Assembly (NCBI GenBank): GCA_026707225.1
Contig: JAPOXG010000058.1
Span: 124,001 to 188,000 of the forward strand
Direction of reading: 5' to 3'
Length of the DNA stretch: 64,000 nt
From: Chloroflexota bacterium
GTDB lineage: Bacteria; Chloroflexota; Anaerolineae; Aggregatilineales; Phototrophicaceae
Made by a program: the position numbers and the translations under genes
Part shown: positions 26,561 to 34,421 of the stretch, piece by piece
How the letters are laid out: every line of letters begins with the position of its first letter
Numbering within the stretch: position 1 is the stretch's first letter
Notes under the pieces: generated by a model
Told to the model about the DNA's origin: nothing
The model's database searches: none
The model's input: the letters and a program-made list of their open reading frames with translations, nothing else

Positions 26561-27775
26561 ATGGTAGACCATACAAAACTTCAAGACTTGCGGCATCGCG
26601 TGGAGGAACAGCGGGAAGAGATTATCGCCTTTCTGCGCGAGATCTGCGCCATACCGAGCATGGAAAATCAAATTCGCGCTTGCGGCGAGCGCATCGCTGA
26701 GGAGATGAAGCGCCTCGGCTATGACGACGTCTACTGGGACAGGATGGGCAATATCGTCGGGATGATAGGCCATGGCGACCGCGTCTTGCTCTACGACAGC
26801 CACATCGACACGGTTGGCATCGGCGACCCCGACGAGTGGGAATGGGATCCCTTCGAGGGCAAAATCGAAAATGGCGTTTTGTACGCCCGCGGCGCCTGCG
26901 ATGAAAAGGGCAGCACGCCTGGCATGGTTTACGGCTTGGCTCTGGCCCGCGATCTAGGATTGCTGGAGGGATACACCGCTTACTATTTTGGCAACATGGA
27001 AGAATGGAATGACGGGCAGGCGCCCCATGCCTTTGTTCAAACCGAAGGCGTCAAGCCGGACTTCGTCGTCATTGGCGAGCCCACTCGAATGCAAATCTAT
27101 CGGGGCCACAAGGGAAGGGTCGAATTCAAAATTGTGGCCAAGGGCAGGAGCGCCCACGCCGCCAGCAACTACCTGGGAGACAACGCCATCTACAAGCTGC
27201 TGCCCATCATTGAACGCATCAGCCACATCGAGCCGGAGCTGGGCGATCATGACTTTCTGGGCCAAGGGCGGATCACCGTCACCGACATGGAAGTCAAGAC
27301 GCCCAGCATCAACGCCGTGCCCGATGAGGCGACTATATATGTCGACCGCCGCATCACTTTTGGCGAAGAACCCGAGACCGAATTGAAACGTCTTCAAGCG
27401 ATCATTGGCGAGCGAGACGATATCCACGCTGAAATCCTGGTTTACGACGAGCCGAGTTACACCGGCTTTGTTTTCCCGCTGGACAAGATTTATCCGGCCT
27501 GGGCTTATGAAGAAGATGAGCCGATAGTGAAGGCCGGCTTATCGGCGGCCGAGGTGCTATATGGTCACGTGGACACCGGCAAGTGGGATTTCTCCACCAA
27601 TGGCATCTACTGGGCGGGCAAGGCCGGCATCCCCAGCATCGGCTTCGCGCCGGGCAATGAGATCCACGCGCATACGGTGCTGGACCAGGTGCCGCTGGAA
27701 GATGTCGTCCGCTCAACCGAATGGTACGCGCTATTCCCGGCCATCCTTCAGCAAACACTAAACGGCGCGCGTTGA
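26561..27775 (+). CDS. ygeY: YgeY-type M20 family metallohydrolase
   Basis: A 404-residue M20 peptidase/deacylase. Metal ligands are in DSHIDTVGIGD, ARGACDEKGS and NMEEWNDG (catalytic Glu), then VIGEPT and a C-terminal His in GNEIHAHTVLDQVPL. The family is the 'selenium metabolism-linked' YgeY group, encoded next to ygeW in the enteric purine cluster. YgeY is thought to act on an open-chain product of purine breakdown; the exact substrate here is inferred. ygeW follows after an 83-base gap that holds a palindromic repeat. Confidence 0.9.
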   Translation: MVDHTKLQDLRHRVEEQREEIIAFLREICAIPSMENQIRACGERIAEEMKRLGYDDVYWDRMGNIVGMIGHGDRVLLYDSHIDTVGIGDPDEWEWDPFEGKIENGVLYARGACDEKGSTPGMVYGLALARDLGLLEGYTAYYFGNMEEWNDGQAPHAFVQTEGVKPDFVVIGEPTRMQIYRGHKGRVEFKIVAKGRSAHAASNYLGDNAIYKLLPIIERISHIEPELGDHDFLGQGRITVTDMEVKTPSINAVPDEATIYVDRRITFGEEPETELKRLQAIIGERDDIHAEILVYDEPSYTGFVFPLDKIYPAWAYEEDEPIVKAGLSAAEVLYGHVDTGKWDFSTNGIYWAGKAGIPSIGFAPGNEIHAHTVLDQVPLEDVVRSTEWYALFPAILQQTLNGAR

Positions 27776-27787
27776 ACGACCGAGAAG

Positions 27788-27814
27788 TCTGTAGGGGCGA
27801 GACTCGTCTCGCCC
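27788..27814. repeat. REP-like palindrome, copy 1
   Basis: TCTGTAGGGGCGAG followed by a perfect 8-bp hairpin GGGCGAGA-CTCG-TCTCGCCC (27795-27814) in the gap between ygeY and ygeW. The left 14 bases are identical to the copy at 62218. No T run follows, so it is not a typical terminator. Confidence 0.55.
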
Positions 27815-27858
27815 GAAAATGGAATCGAGAATAAGTCGGAAATACTCAGGAGCGAGCA

Positions 27859-28839
27859 ATGCAAACGGACTTGCGAGGTCGCGACCTCATTAGCACACAA
27901 GACTGGTCGAAAGAAGAGATTGAGACGCTGCTGGATGTCGCCTGGGATCTGAAACGACGACGCGCCTTGGGCGAGCCTCATGTCTTGCTCCGCGACAAAG
28001 TGCTGGCGCTGCTTTTCTTTTTCACCAGCACGCGCACGCGCATCAGCTTCGAAGCGGGAATGGCTCAGTTAGGCGGCCACGCCCAGTTCATCGACAGCAC
28101 GACAACGCAGATCAGCCATGGCGATACCGCGAAGGAAATCGGCGAAATCGTCGGTCGTTATACCGATGGCATCGCCATCCGCCAGTGCGATTGGGGCATC
28201 GGCAACGCCTATATCAACGCTGTAGCGGAGGCCAGCCGCGTGCCAGTGCTGAATATGCAATGCGAGGTCTATCATCCCTTTCAAATCTTGGCCGATCTGA
28301 TGACCATTCAGGAGAAATTCGGGCGCGACCTGCGCGGCAAGACCATCAACATCAGCTGGGCTTACGCCTCCAGTTATCAGAAACCAATATCGGTGCCGCA
28401 GAGTCTCGTCTTGCTGATGTCGCGCTTCGGCATGAATGTCCGCCTGACCCGGCCGCCGGAATATCAATTGATGCCTGACATCATCGAACAGGCGAAGGAA
28501 AACACCGCGAAGCATGGCGGTTCCTTTGAGATCCTGGACGACTTTGAGGCTGGATTCACCGGCGCGGATATCCTCTATCCCAAGAGTTGGGGCAGCTGGC
28601 TCACCACCGAAGACGATGAGGAATCGGCCGAAATCGGCGCCAAGTACCAGGACTGGATCACCGATGACCGGCGCATGGCGCTGGCCAATGACGACGCCAT
28701 CTATATGCATTGCCTGCCGGCCGACCGCAATATTGAGGTGACCGACAGTGTCATTGATGGTCCACAAAGCGTCGTCTATGATGAGGCGGAAAACCGTTTG
28801 CATGTGCAGAAGGCGGCAATGGCGCTGACGATGCGTTAG
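27859..28839 (+). CDS. ygeW: YgeW-type knotted carbamoyltransferase
   Basis: A 326-residue transcarbamylase. The carbamoyl-phosphate motif S-T-R-T-R lies in FFFTSTRTRISFEAG, MHCLPAD holds the catalytic Cys loop, and the long insertion around MQCEVYHPFQILADLMTIQEKF fits the knotted YgeW branch, not classical ornithine or aspartate transcarbamylases. In the enteric purine cluster the YgeW protein is thought to phosphorolyse a carbamoyl compound to carbamoyl phosphate. Carbamate kinase follows 60 bases later and would then make ATP. ATG 27859 has CAGGAG upstream. Confidence 0.92.
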   Translation: MQTDLRGRDLISTQDWSKEEIETLLDVAWDLKRRRALGEPHVLLRDKVLALLFFFTSTRTRISFEAGMAQLGGHAQFIDSTTTQISHGDTAKEIGEIVGRYTDGIAIRQCDWGIGNAYINAVAEASRVPVLNMQCEVYHPFQILADLMTIQEKFGRDLRGKTINISWAYASSYQKPISVPQSLVLLMSRFGMNVRLTRPPEYQLMPDIIEQAKENTAKHGGSFEILDDFEAGFTGADILYPKSWGSWLTTEDDEESAEIGAKYQDWITDDRRMALANDDAIYMHCLPADRNIEVTDSVIDGPQSVVYDEAENRLHVQKAAMALTMR

Positions 28840-28899
28840 ACGGATGCTTCAAAACGAGATTTCGTCCTTGCTGACGGCGCCGAGTGAGAGCGGCTGACG

Positions 28900-29859
28900 A
28901 TGATCGATAAACTGGTGGTGGTGGCGATCGGCGGCAACTCGCTGATTCCGGACCCGCGCAACCCCCATATCGACGAGCAATGGGAGGCGGTGCGGGAAAC
29001 CTGTCGTCACATCGCCGATATGATCGCCGACGGCTGGCAGGTAATCATCACCCACGGCAATGGTCCCCAGGTCGGCTACATTATGCAGCGATCCGAGATC
29101 GCCATGCGCGAGGCCGGCATCCATGACGTGCCGTTGGACCTGGTGGTCGCCGATACTCAGGGCAGCATCGGCTATATGCTGCAGCAGGCGCTGGACAATT
29201 CGCTGCGGCGGGTCGGCATGAATCACACCGTCGCCACCATCATCACCCAGATGCGCGTCGATCCAGAGGACCCGGCCTTCGATCAACCGGACAAACCCAT
29301 CGGCGGATTCATGTCACGGGCGCAAGCCGACAAGGCCGAGGCTGAAGGCTGGCAGGTCTTCGAAGACGCCGGCCGCGGCTGGCGGCGCGTGGTCGCCTCG
29401 CCCAAGCCTCTCGTGGTCAACGAGATTAACGCGATTCAGGCGCTTGTGCTGGCCGGTTATATCGTGATCGTTTGCGGCGGCGGCGGCGTTCCCGTCGTGC
29501 GCAATGAGGTCGGCAGTCTGCGAGGCGTCGCCGCCGTGATCGACAAAGACCGCGCGAGCAGCTTGCTGGCGCAGACGCTGCGCGCCGATCTGCTGCTGAT
29601 CTCGACCGGCGTGGAAAGAGTCTGTCTGGATTTCAACAGTCCGCGCGAACGCAAGCTGGACGAGATCACGCTGGAAGAAGCGCGCCGCTACCTGGAAGCG
29701 GGTCATTTCGCCCGCGGCAGCATGTACCCCAAGATTGATGCGGCGATTGACTTCGTGCACAATGGCGGTCCGCGCGCGATTATCACCAGTCCGACCAATA
29801 TCACGCGGGCGCTGCACAATGAAACCGGCACGCGAATCGTGCCCGGCGGCTCAGGTTAA
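28900..29859 (+). CDS. arcC: Carbamate kinase
   Basis: A 319-residue amino acid kinase-fold enzyme that converts carbamoyl phosphate and ADP to carbamate and ATP. Signatures are VVAIGGNSLIP, ITHGNGPQVGYIMQRSE, VADTQGSIGYMLQQAL, VCGGGGVPVV, AVIDKDRASSLLA and SMYPKIDAAIDFV. It corresponds to yqeA of the enteric yge cluster and with ygeW forms the energy-conserving end of the predicted pathway. A 145-base gap follows (29860-30004) in which I see nothing certain. Confidence 0.95.
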   Translation: MIDKLVVVAIGGNSLIPDPRNPHIDEQWEAVRETCRHIADMIADGWQVIITHGNGPQVGYIMQRSEIAMREAGIHDVPLDLVVADTQGSIGYMLQQALDNSLRRVGMNHTVATIITQMRVDPEDPAFDQPDKPIGGFMSRAQADKAEAEGWQVFEDAGRGWRRVVASPKPLVVNEINAIQALVLAGYIVIVCGGGGVPVVRNEVGSLRGVAAVIDKDRASSLLAQTLRADLLLISTGVERVCLDFNSPRERKLDEITLEEARRYLEAGHFARGSMYPKIDAAIDFVHNGGPRAIITSPTNITRALHNETGTRIVPGGSG

Positions 29860-30004
29860 GGGTAGAATCGGTTTATATGGCGATAGCAGGATCGATTCTG
29901 AATGCCGCCCGGCGGGGGCGAATAGAAGCGACGGCGCTCGGACAAAATAACAAAGGCCATCCTTGCCCGCGCAAGGGGCTTGCTAAACAAGAGACAGTTA
30001 GGCA

Positions 30005-31261
30005 ATGGCGGACGTAAAGGAATTGCGCTGTGTCATCGGTGATTGCCGCTTTGGGGTAGACGAAGTCAGCTATACCTGCCCGGCGCATGGCGAATTGGGA
30101 ACCCTCGATATTTTGTATGACTACGCCGTCTTGCGCTCGCAGCTGGACCGCGATGGCCTGAGCGATTCGCTCGCCGCCAATTGCTGGCGCTACAAATCGC
30201 TGATGCCGCTGGCTCCCGAGGCCAAGGTCCCGCCGCTATCCGTCGGTTGGACGCCACTATATGACGCGCCGCGCATCGCGCAAAAACTCGGACTGCGAAG
30301 CGTCTGCGTGAAGGACGATGGCGCCAACCCCACCGGCTCGCTGAAGGACCGCGCCAGCGCGCTCGTGTTAGCGCGCGCTATGGAGCTAGGTTTGAGCACT
30401 GTCAGCACCGCCAGCACCGGCAACGCGGCGGCCGCTTTGGCCGGTTTGGGCGCTTCGCTGCCCGAGGTCGACATCGTCATATTTGTGCCGGCCAGCGCGC
30501 CAGCCGCCAAGATCGCGCAATTGCTGGTTTATGGCGCTGAAGTGCTTCTGATCGAAGGCAGCTACGACGAGGCTTTTGACCTCTGCCTGGAGACCTGCGC
30601 CGCGCAGGGCTGGTATTCGCGCAACACTGGAGTCAATCCATACACGACCGAGGGCAAGAAAACCGTCGCCTTGGAAATTGCCGAGCAGTTGAACTGGCGC
30701 GCGCCCGATGTGGTCGCCGTCAGCGTCGGCGATGGCAGCATCATCAGCGGATTGTACAAGGGCTTTTACGATCTGCGTCAATTGGGCTGGATCGACGCCA
30801 TGCCGCGGTTGATAGGCGCGCAGGCTGAAGGCAGCGCTGTTTTGGCCAAAGCCTTTGACCAGGGTCTGACCGCGCAAGATGTCAAACGAGAAGCGGTTTC
30901 GACCATCGCCGACAGCATCGCCGCGGGGTTGCCCCGCGATCGCGCCAAAGCCTTGCGGGCGGTTCGCCGCAGCGATGGCCGCTTCGTCACCGTTTCCGAT
31001 GCCGAGATTGGGGCGGCGATTCCGGAGTTCGCCCAACTGAGCGGCGTCTTCGCCGAACCGGCGGCCGCGGCTGCCTACGCCGGCTTGAAACGCGCGCTGA
31101 ACCTTGGCATGGTCAGCAGCGGCGAAAGCGTCTGCATCGTCAGTACCGGCAACGGTCTAAAGGATGTCGACCGCGCCCGGAAGTCGGTTTCCGGCGGCGC
31201 CCGGGTCGCGCCCAATCGCGCGGCGGTCGAGCAGGCCTTGAAGAGCGCCGGGCTGATATGA
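30005..31261 (+). CDS. Threonine synthase-like PLP enzyme
   Basis: A 418-residue fold-type-II PLP enzyme. A short cysteine-containing N-terminal segment (LRCVIGDCRF ... YTCPAHGELGTLDILYD) resembles the zinc-ribbon of threonine synthases. WTPLYDAPRIAQKLGL and the PLP lysine motif NPTGSLKDRAS follow, then STGNAAAALAGL, GDGSIISGLYKGF and SVCIVSTGNGLKD. Threonine synthase is the best match. In this setting it might instead replace the diaminopropionate ammonia-lyase (YgeX) that stands beside ygeW/ygeY in enterics. Its stop overlaps the next gene by four bases (ATGA). Confidence 0.85.
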   Translation: MADVKELRCVIGDCRFGVDEVSYTCPAHGELGTLDILYDYAVLRSQLDRDGLSDSLAANCWRYKSLMPLAPEAKVPPLSVGWTPLYDAPRIAQKLGLRSVCVKDDGANPTGSLKDRASALVLARAMELGLSTVSTASTGNAAAALAGLGASLPEVDIVIFVPASAPAAKIAQLLVYGAEVLLIEGSYDEAFDLCLETCAAQGWYSRNTGVNPYTTEGKKTVALEIAEQLNWRAPDVVAVSVGDGSIISGLYKGFYDLRQLGWIDAMPRLIGAQAEGSAVLAKAFDQGLTAQDVKREAVSTIADSIAAGLPRDRAKALRAVRRSDGRFVTVSDAEIGAAIPEFAQLSGVFAEPAAAAAYAGLKRALNLGMVSSGESVCIVSTGNGLKDVDRARKSVSGGARVAPNRAAVEQALKSAGLI

Positions 31262-32304
31262 AGGCGCGTCCGAAATATTCGATCGTCGCGCCCGTCTTCA
31301 ATGAAGCGGGCAATCTACGGCCATTCTACGCTGAAATCGTCAAAGCGCTCGAAGCCGTCGGTGAAAGCTGGGAATTGCTGATCGTCAACGACGGCAGTAC
31401 CGATGGCTCGTATGAACTCATGCTCGAGCTGGCTAAAGCGGATCAACGGATTGGCGTGATCAGTTTCGCGCGCAATTTCGGCCACCAGGTCGCGGTGACG
31501 GCCGGCATCGATTATGCCCGGGGCGAGGCCGTCATCCTGATCGACGCCGACCTGCAGGATCCGCCCGCGCTGATACCGCGCCTGATCGCCAAATGGAAAG
31601 ACGGGTACGAGGTGGTTTACGCGGTGCGCGCGCTGCGCAAGGGCGAGCGCTTCTGGAAACGGATCAGCGCCAAGCTTTTCTACCGCCTGATTCATCGAAT
31701 CACTGACATCAACATTCCGGTCGATACGGGCGACTTTCGCCTGATCGACGCGCGGGTGGCGGCTGTGCTGCGGCAAATGCGCGAACATCACCGCTTCATC
31801 CGCGGGATGACCAGTTGGGTCGGCTACAAGCAGACCGGCGTCGAATATGTGCGCGAACAACGGGTCTGGGGCGAGACCAAGTATCCGCTGCGCAAAATGA
31901 TCGCTTTCGCCCTGGACGCGGTTACCAGCTTTTCCTTCTTCCCCTTGCAGATTATGATTTATATCAGCTTGATTTTGGCGCTGCTTTCATTGCTGGTGGG
32001 CTTGGTGATTTCCGTCCTGCGCCTGACGATGGGCGAAGGTTTTTTCGGCGGTCAGGCGACCACGATTGTGCTCCTGCTGCTCTTGAGTTCGTTTCAGCTA
32101 TTTTTCCTCTTCGTCATCGGCCAGTATGTCGCGCGCAGCTACGATGAATCGCGCGACCGACCGCTTTACGTGGTCGCGGCGACGACAGGCTTGGGCGAAG
32201 CGTCGGTGGCGAACCAGCGCATCGCCGTCACGATGGAAGCAAGCGTGAATAAGAATGATCCGCTTGCCGAGGCGAATTTGGAGGCCGAGGGCGATGCCTC
32301 CTGA
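31258..32304 (+). CDS. Membrane glycosyltransferase family 2 (DPM1/GtrB-like)
   Basis: A 348-residue GT-A enzyme that probably transfers a sugar to a polyprenyl phosphate. VAPVFNEAGNLRPFY opens the domain, LLIVNDGSTDGSYE and LIDADLQDPP give the nucleotide and metal-binding acids, and DTGDFRLIDARV and RGMTSWVGYKQ complete the core. Two C-terminal membrane helices follow (IMIYISLILALLSLLVGLVI; IVLLLLLSSFQLFFLFVIG). It begins inside the stop of the threonine synthase-like gene. Its envelope role looks unrelated to purine genes, so it may only share transcription. Confidence 0.92.
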   Translation: MKARPKYSIVAPVFNEAGNLRPFYAEIVKALEAVGESWELLIVNDGSTDGSYELMLELAKADQRIGVISFARNFGHQVAVTAGIDYARGEAVILIDADLQDPPALIPRLIAKWKDGYEVVYAVRALRKGERFWKRISAKLFYRLIHRITDINIPVDTGDFRLIDARVAAVLRQMREHHRFIRGMTSWVGYKQTGVEYVREQRVWGETKYPLRKMIAFALDAVTSFSFFPLQIMIYISLILALLSLLVGLVISVLRLTMGEGFFGGQATTIVLLLLLSSFQLFFLFVIGQYVARSYDESRDRPLYVVAATTGLGEASVANQRIAVTMEASVNKNDPLAEANLEAEGDAS

Positions 32305-32545
32305 GAAAAGCGACCAGCTTGCCTTGGTGCGGCAATACCGACAATTGGTCGAGGCTTATGAAGCGCTGGACAGCCAGATCGATGAACTCGTCACCGCGAG
32401 CCGCGGCGAACCCAAGGCGATGTCGGCCGCTGACCTGCGCCAGTATCGCGAATGGGCGCGCAAGCGAAGCGAGCTATTAAATGACATGCGCCTGATTGAA
32501 CAGCAGCTGAACTTGTCGGGAGATGACGCGCCCAGCGCGGACTAA
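32294..32545 (+). CDS. Small coiled-coil protein, unknown function
   Basis: An 83-residue, highly charged helical protein (QYRQLVEAYEALDSQIDELV; LRQYREWARKRSELLNDMRLIEQQLNL). It has no membrane segment and no known motif. ATG 32294 overlaps the glycosyltransferase stop by 11 bases and lies behind GAGG. The next PLP-enzyme gene starts 10 bases after it, so the three are coupled. I recognise no family. Confidence 0.6.
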   Translation: MPPEKSDQLALVRQYRQLVEAYEALDSQIDELVTASRGEPKAMSAADLRQYREWARKRSELLNDMRLIEQQLNLSGDDAPSAD

Positions 32546-32555
32546 GGACCTCAAC

Positions 32556-33965
32556 ATGATCACTGGTCCCAGTTTTGAGGAAATGCTGCATCCGCAGATA
32601 TTGAACCCGGCCATCCGGTCGGAGGCGCTCGCGGCCTTGGACGCCGACCCATTGAATCCGCTGAATCTTTACAATATCACCTGGCGCGATCCGCAGAATC
32701 AGGTGTATCACCTCGTGCTGCCGCGGGAATTGACCGCGGTCGTCCCCCAGATCGTGGTGATATATGGCAAGCGTTTTCCCTCGGGCAGCCACAAAGTAGG
32801 AGCGGCTTATTCAGTGTTGCTGGAAGAACAGCTGCTGGGCGAAGTTGATCCGGCGGTGCATACGCTGGTTTGGCCATCGACGGGCAATTATGGCATCGGC
32901 GGCGCCTTCATCGGCTGTCGCATGGAGTATGACAGCATCGTCGTCCTGCCCGAGGAGATGAGCCAAGAGCGCTTTGATCGCATCAGCAGTTATGGCGCGC
33001 GCATCATCCGCACGGCCGGCGGCGAAAGCAATGTGAAAGAGATCTACGACGAAGTCAAGCGTCTGCGCGGCAGCGATCCCAAAATCCGCGTATTGAATCA
33101 ATTTGAAGTGATGGGCAATTATCGCTTTCACTATTATGTGACCGGCAATACGCTGGTTGAACTGGCGGCTGAACTGAAGGACGCGGGCATCGGCGCGGGT
33201 CGGATTTCGGCCTTTGTCTCGGCCATGGGCAGCGCCGGCACGATCGCGGCGGGCGACCGCCTCAAGCAAGTCTGGCCCGAGCACAAGATCGTGGGCTTGG
33301 AGCCGATCCAGTGCCCTACCTTGTACAACAACGGTTATGGCGCGCATGAGATCCAGGGCATTGGCGACAAGCATGTGACCTGGATCCACAATGTATTCAA
33401 CATGGACGCGCTCATGGCGATTGACGACAGGGACGCCTTGAAGGGCTTGCGGGTGCTCTGGGAAGAAGCCGGACGCGAAGTATTGACGCAGCGTTTCGGC
33501 CTGGAGGAAAGCGCCGTGGCCGCCATGGCGGAGACCTTGGGCATCAGCGGCATTTGCAATATCATCGGCGCCATCAAGACCGCGAAATTCTATGATATGA
33601 ACGAGCAAGACGTCATCGTCACTGTGGCGACCGACGCCATGGAGCGTTATGGTTCGGTGATGGCCAATATGCGATCCGCTCAGGGCGCGCTGGATGAAGC
33701 GGGCGCGGCAGCCATCGTCGATGGCGTTTACCATGGCGCCGGCGCCGATTGGATCATGGAAGGCGGGCGCGCGGCGCGTGAACGCTGGCACAACTTGAAG
33801 TACTATACTTGGGTCGAGCAGCAGGGCAAAACGGTCGCCGAGCTCGATGCCCAGCGCGATCCGGACTGGTGGCTGTGGCATCAAGAGCGGGTCGCCGAGA
33901 TCGACAAGCGCTTGCTGGCGCTGCGGGGCGCGAGCGCGGCAAAGGGTAGGGGCAATGTACGCTGA
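32556..33965 (+). CDS. PLP-dependent cysteine synthase/beta-lyase-like enzyme
   Basis: A 469-residue fold-type-II PLP enzyme. The lysine is in FPSGSHKVGAAYSVL, the phosphate/substrate loop in WPSTGNYGIGGAFIG, VSAMGSAGTIAAGDRLK is the PLP phosphate loop, and TVATDAMERYGS is near the end. It is longer than CysK or cystathionine beta-synthase catalytic cores and carries an extra 60-70 residue C-terminal helical region. Candidate roles are lyase or synthase chemistry on a small amino acid. Next to ssnA and ygeW-type genes it is a second candidate for the YgeX (2,3-diaminopropionate ammonia-lyase) step. ATG 32556 has AAGGA six bases upstream. Confidence 0.8.
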   Translation: MITGPSFEEMLHPQILNPAIRSEALAALDADPLNPLNLYNITWRDPQNQVYHLVLPRELTAVVPQIVVIYGKRFPSGSHKVGAAYSVLLEEQLLGEVDPAVHTLVWPSTGNYGIGGAFIGCRMEYDSIVVLPEEMSQERFDRISSYGARIIRTAGGESNVKEIYDEVKRLRGSDPKIRVLNQFEVMGNYRFHYYVTGNTLVELAAELKDAGIGAGRISAFVSAMGSAGTIAAGDRLKQVWPEHKIVGLEPIQCPTLYNNGYGAHEIQGIGDKHVTWIHNVFNMDALMAIDDRDALKGLRVLWEEAGREVLTQRFGLEESAVAAMAETLGISGICNIIGAIKTAKFYDMNEQDVIVTVATDAMERYGSVMANMRSAQGALDEAGAAAIVDGVYHGAGADWIMEGGRAARERWHNLKYYTWVEQQGKTVAELDAQRDPDWWLWHQERVAEIDKRLLALRGASAAKGRGNVR

Positions 33966-34398
33966 CGACCGGGTGCTGGTTGGCGTTGTCAAGCGCGCAA
34001 AAGATTTCGAGATCGCGCGGCGGCGCCGTTGGTATCGCATTCCCGAAGGGCAACTGCCGCGAGGTTTGAACGCCGAGTACATCGCTTTATTCCTCAGCGG
34101 TCGCTCCTTTAAGAATTGGGGCGGCAGCGTCGCCTTCTTCGCTCGCATCACCGGTCTTGAATTGGCGCGGCGCCGTGACCTGCTGCCGGACGAGACCCGC
34201 CGTGCGGACGAGGTCTATTACAAGGTGCAGTTTCGTGATCTGATCCAAAAAGACCCGCCGATTCGCAATCAGCCGCCGAGGCCAATCAGCTTCATTCGCA
34301 CCACCTGGGATCGCTTCATCAGCGCTGAATATGTAGGCGATCTTTACCAAAAAAACGACTTCTACGTCGACCGCGTCTATCACGCTTTGCGCAGCTGA
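33955..34398 (+). CDS. Conserved-looking hypothetical protein, 147 aa
   Basis: The stop of the PLP-enzyme gene is overlapped by 11 bases; TAGGGG provides a ribosome-binding site before ATG 33955. The protein is basic and mixed alpha/beta: DDRVLVGVVKRAKDFEIARR, RWYRIPEGQLPRGL, YIALFLSGRSFKNWGGSVAFFARITGLEL, DEVYYKVQF, ISFIRTTWDRFISAEYVGDL. The alternation of short strands and conserved-looking aromatic/Arg motifs suggests a real nucleic-acid- or nucleotide-binding fold, perhaps PUA/EVE-like, but I cannot name a family. Its placement between the PLP enzyme and the SsnA-type gene suggests co-expression only. Confidence 0.7.
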   Translation: MYADDRVLVGVVKRAKDFEIARRRRWYRIPEGQLPRGLNAEYIALFLSGRSFKNWGGSVAFFARITGLELARRRDLLPDETRRADEVYYKVQFRDLIQKDPPIRNQPPRPISFIRTTWDRFISAEYVGDLYQKNDFYVDRVYHALRS

Positions 34399-34421
34399 CT
34401 GGGCGAGAAGAGAGAAGGGTC

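Noticed and set aside
32255-32293. Longer start for the 83-aa gene
   Set aside because: It lies within the glycosyltransferase gene without a ribosome-binding site; ATG 32294 has GAGG upstream.
32811-34151. Open frame of 446 codons on the minus strand
   Set aside because: Antisense to the PLP enzyme and the 147-aa gene; no recognisable motif.
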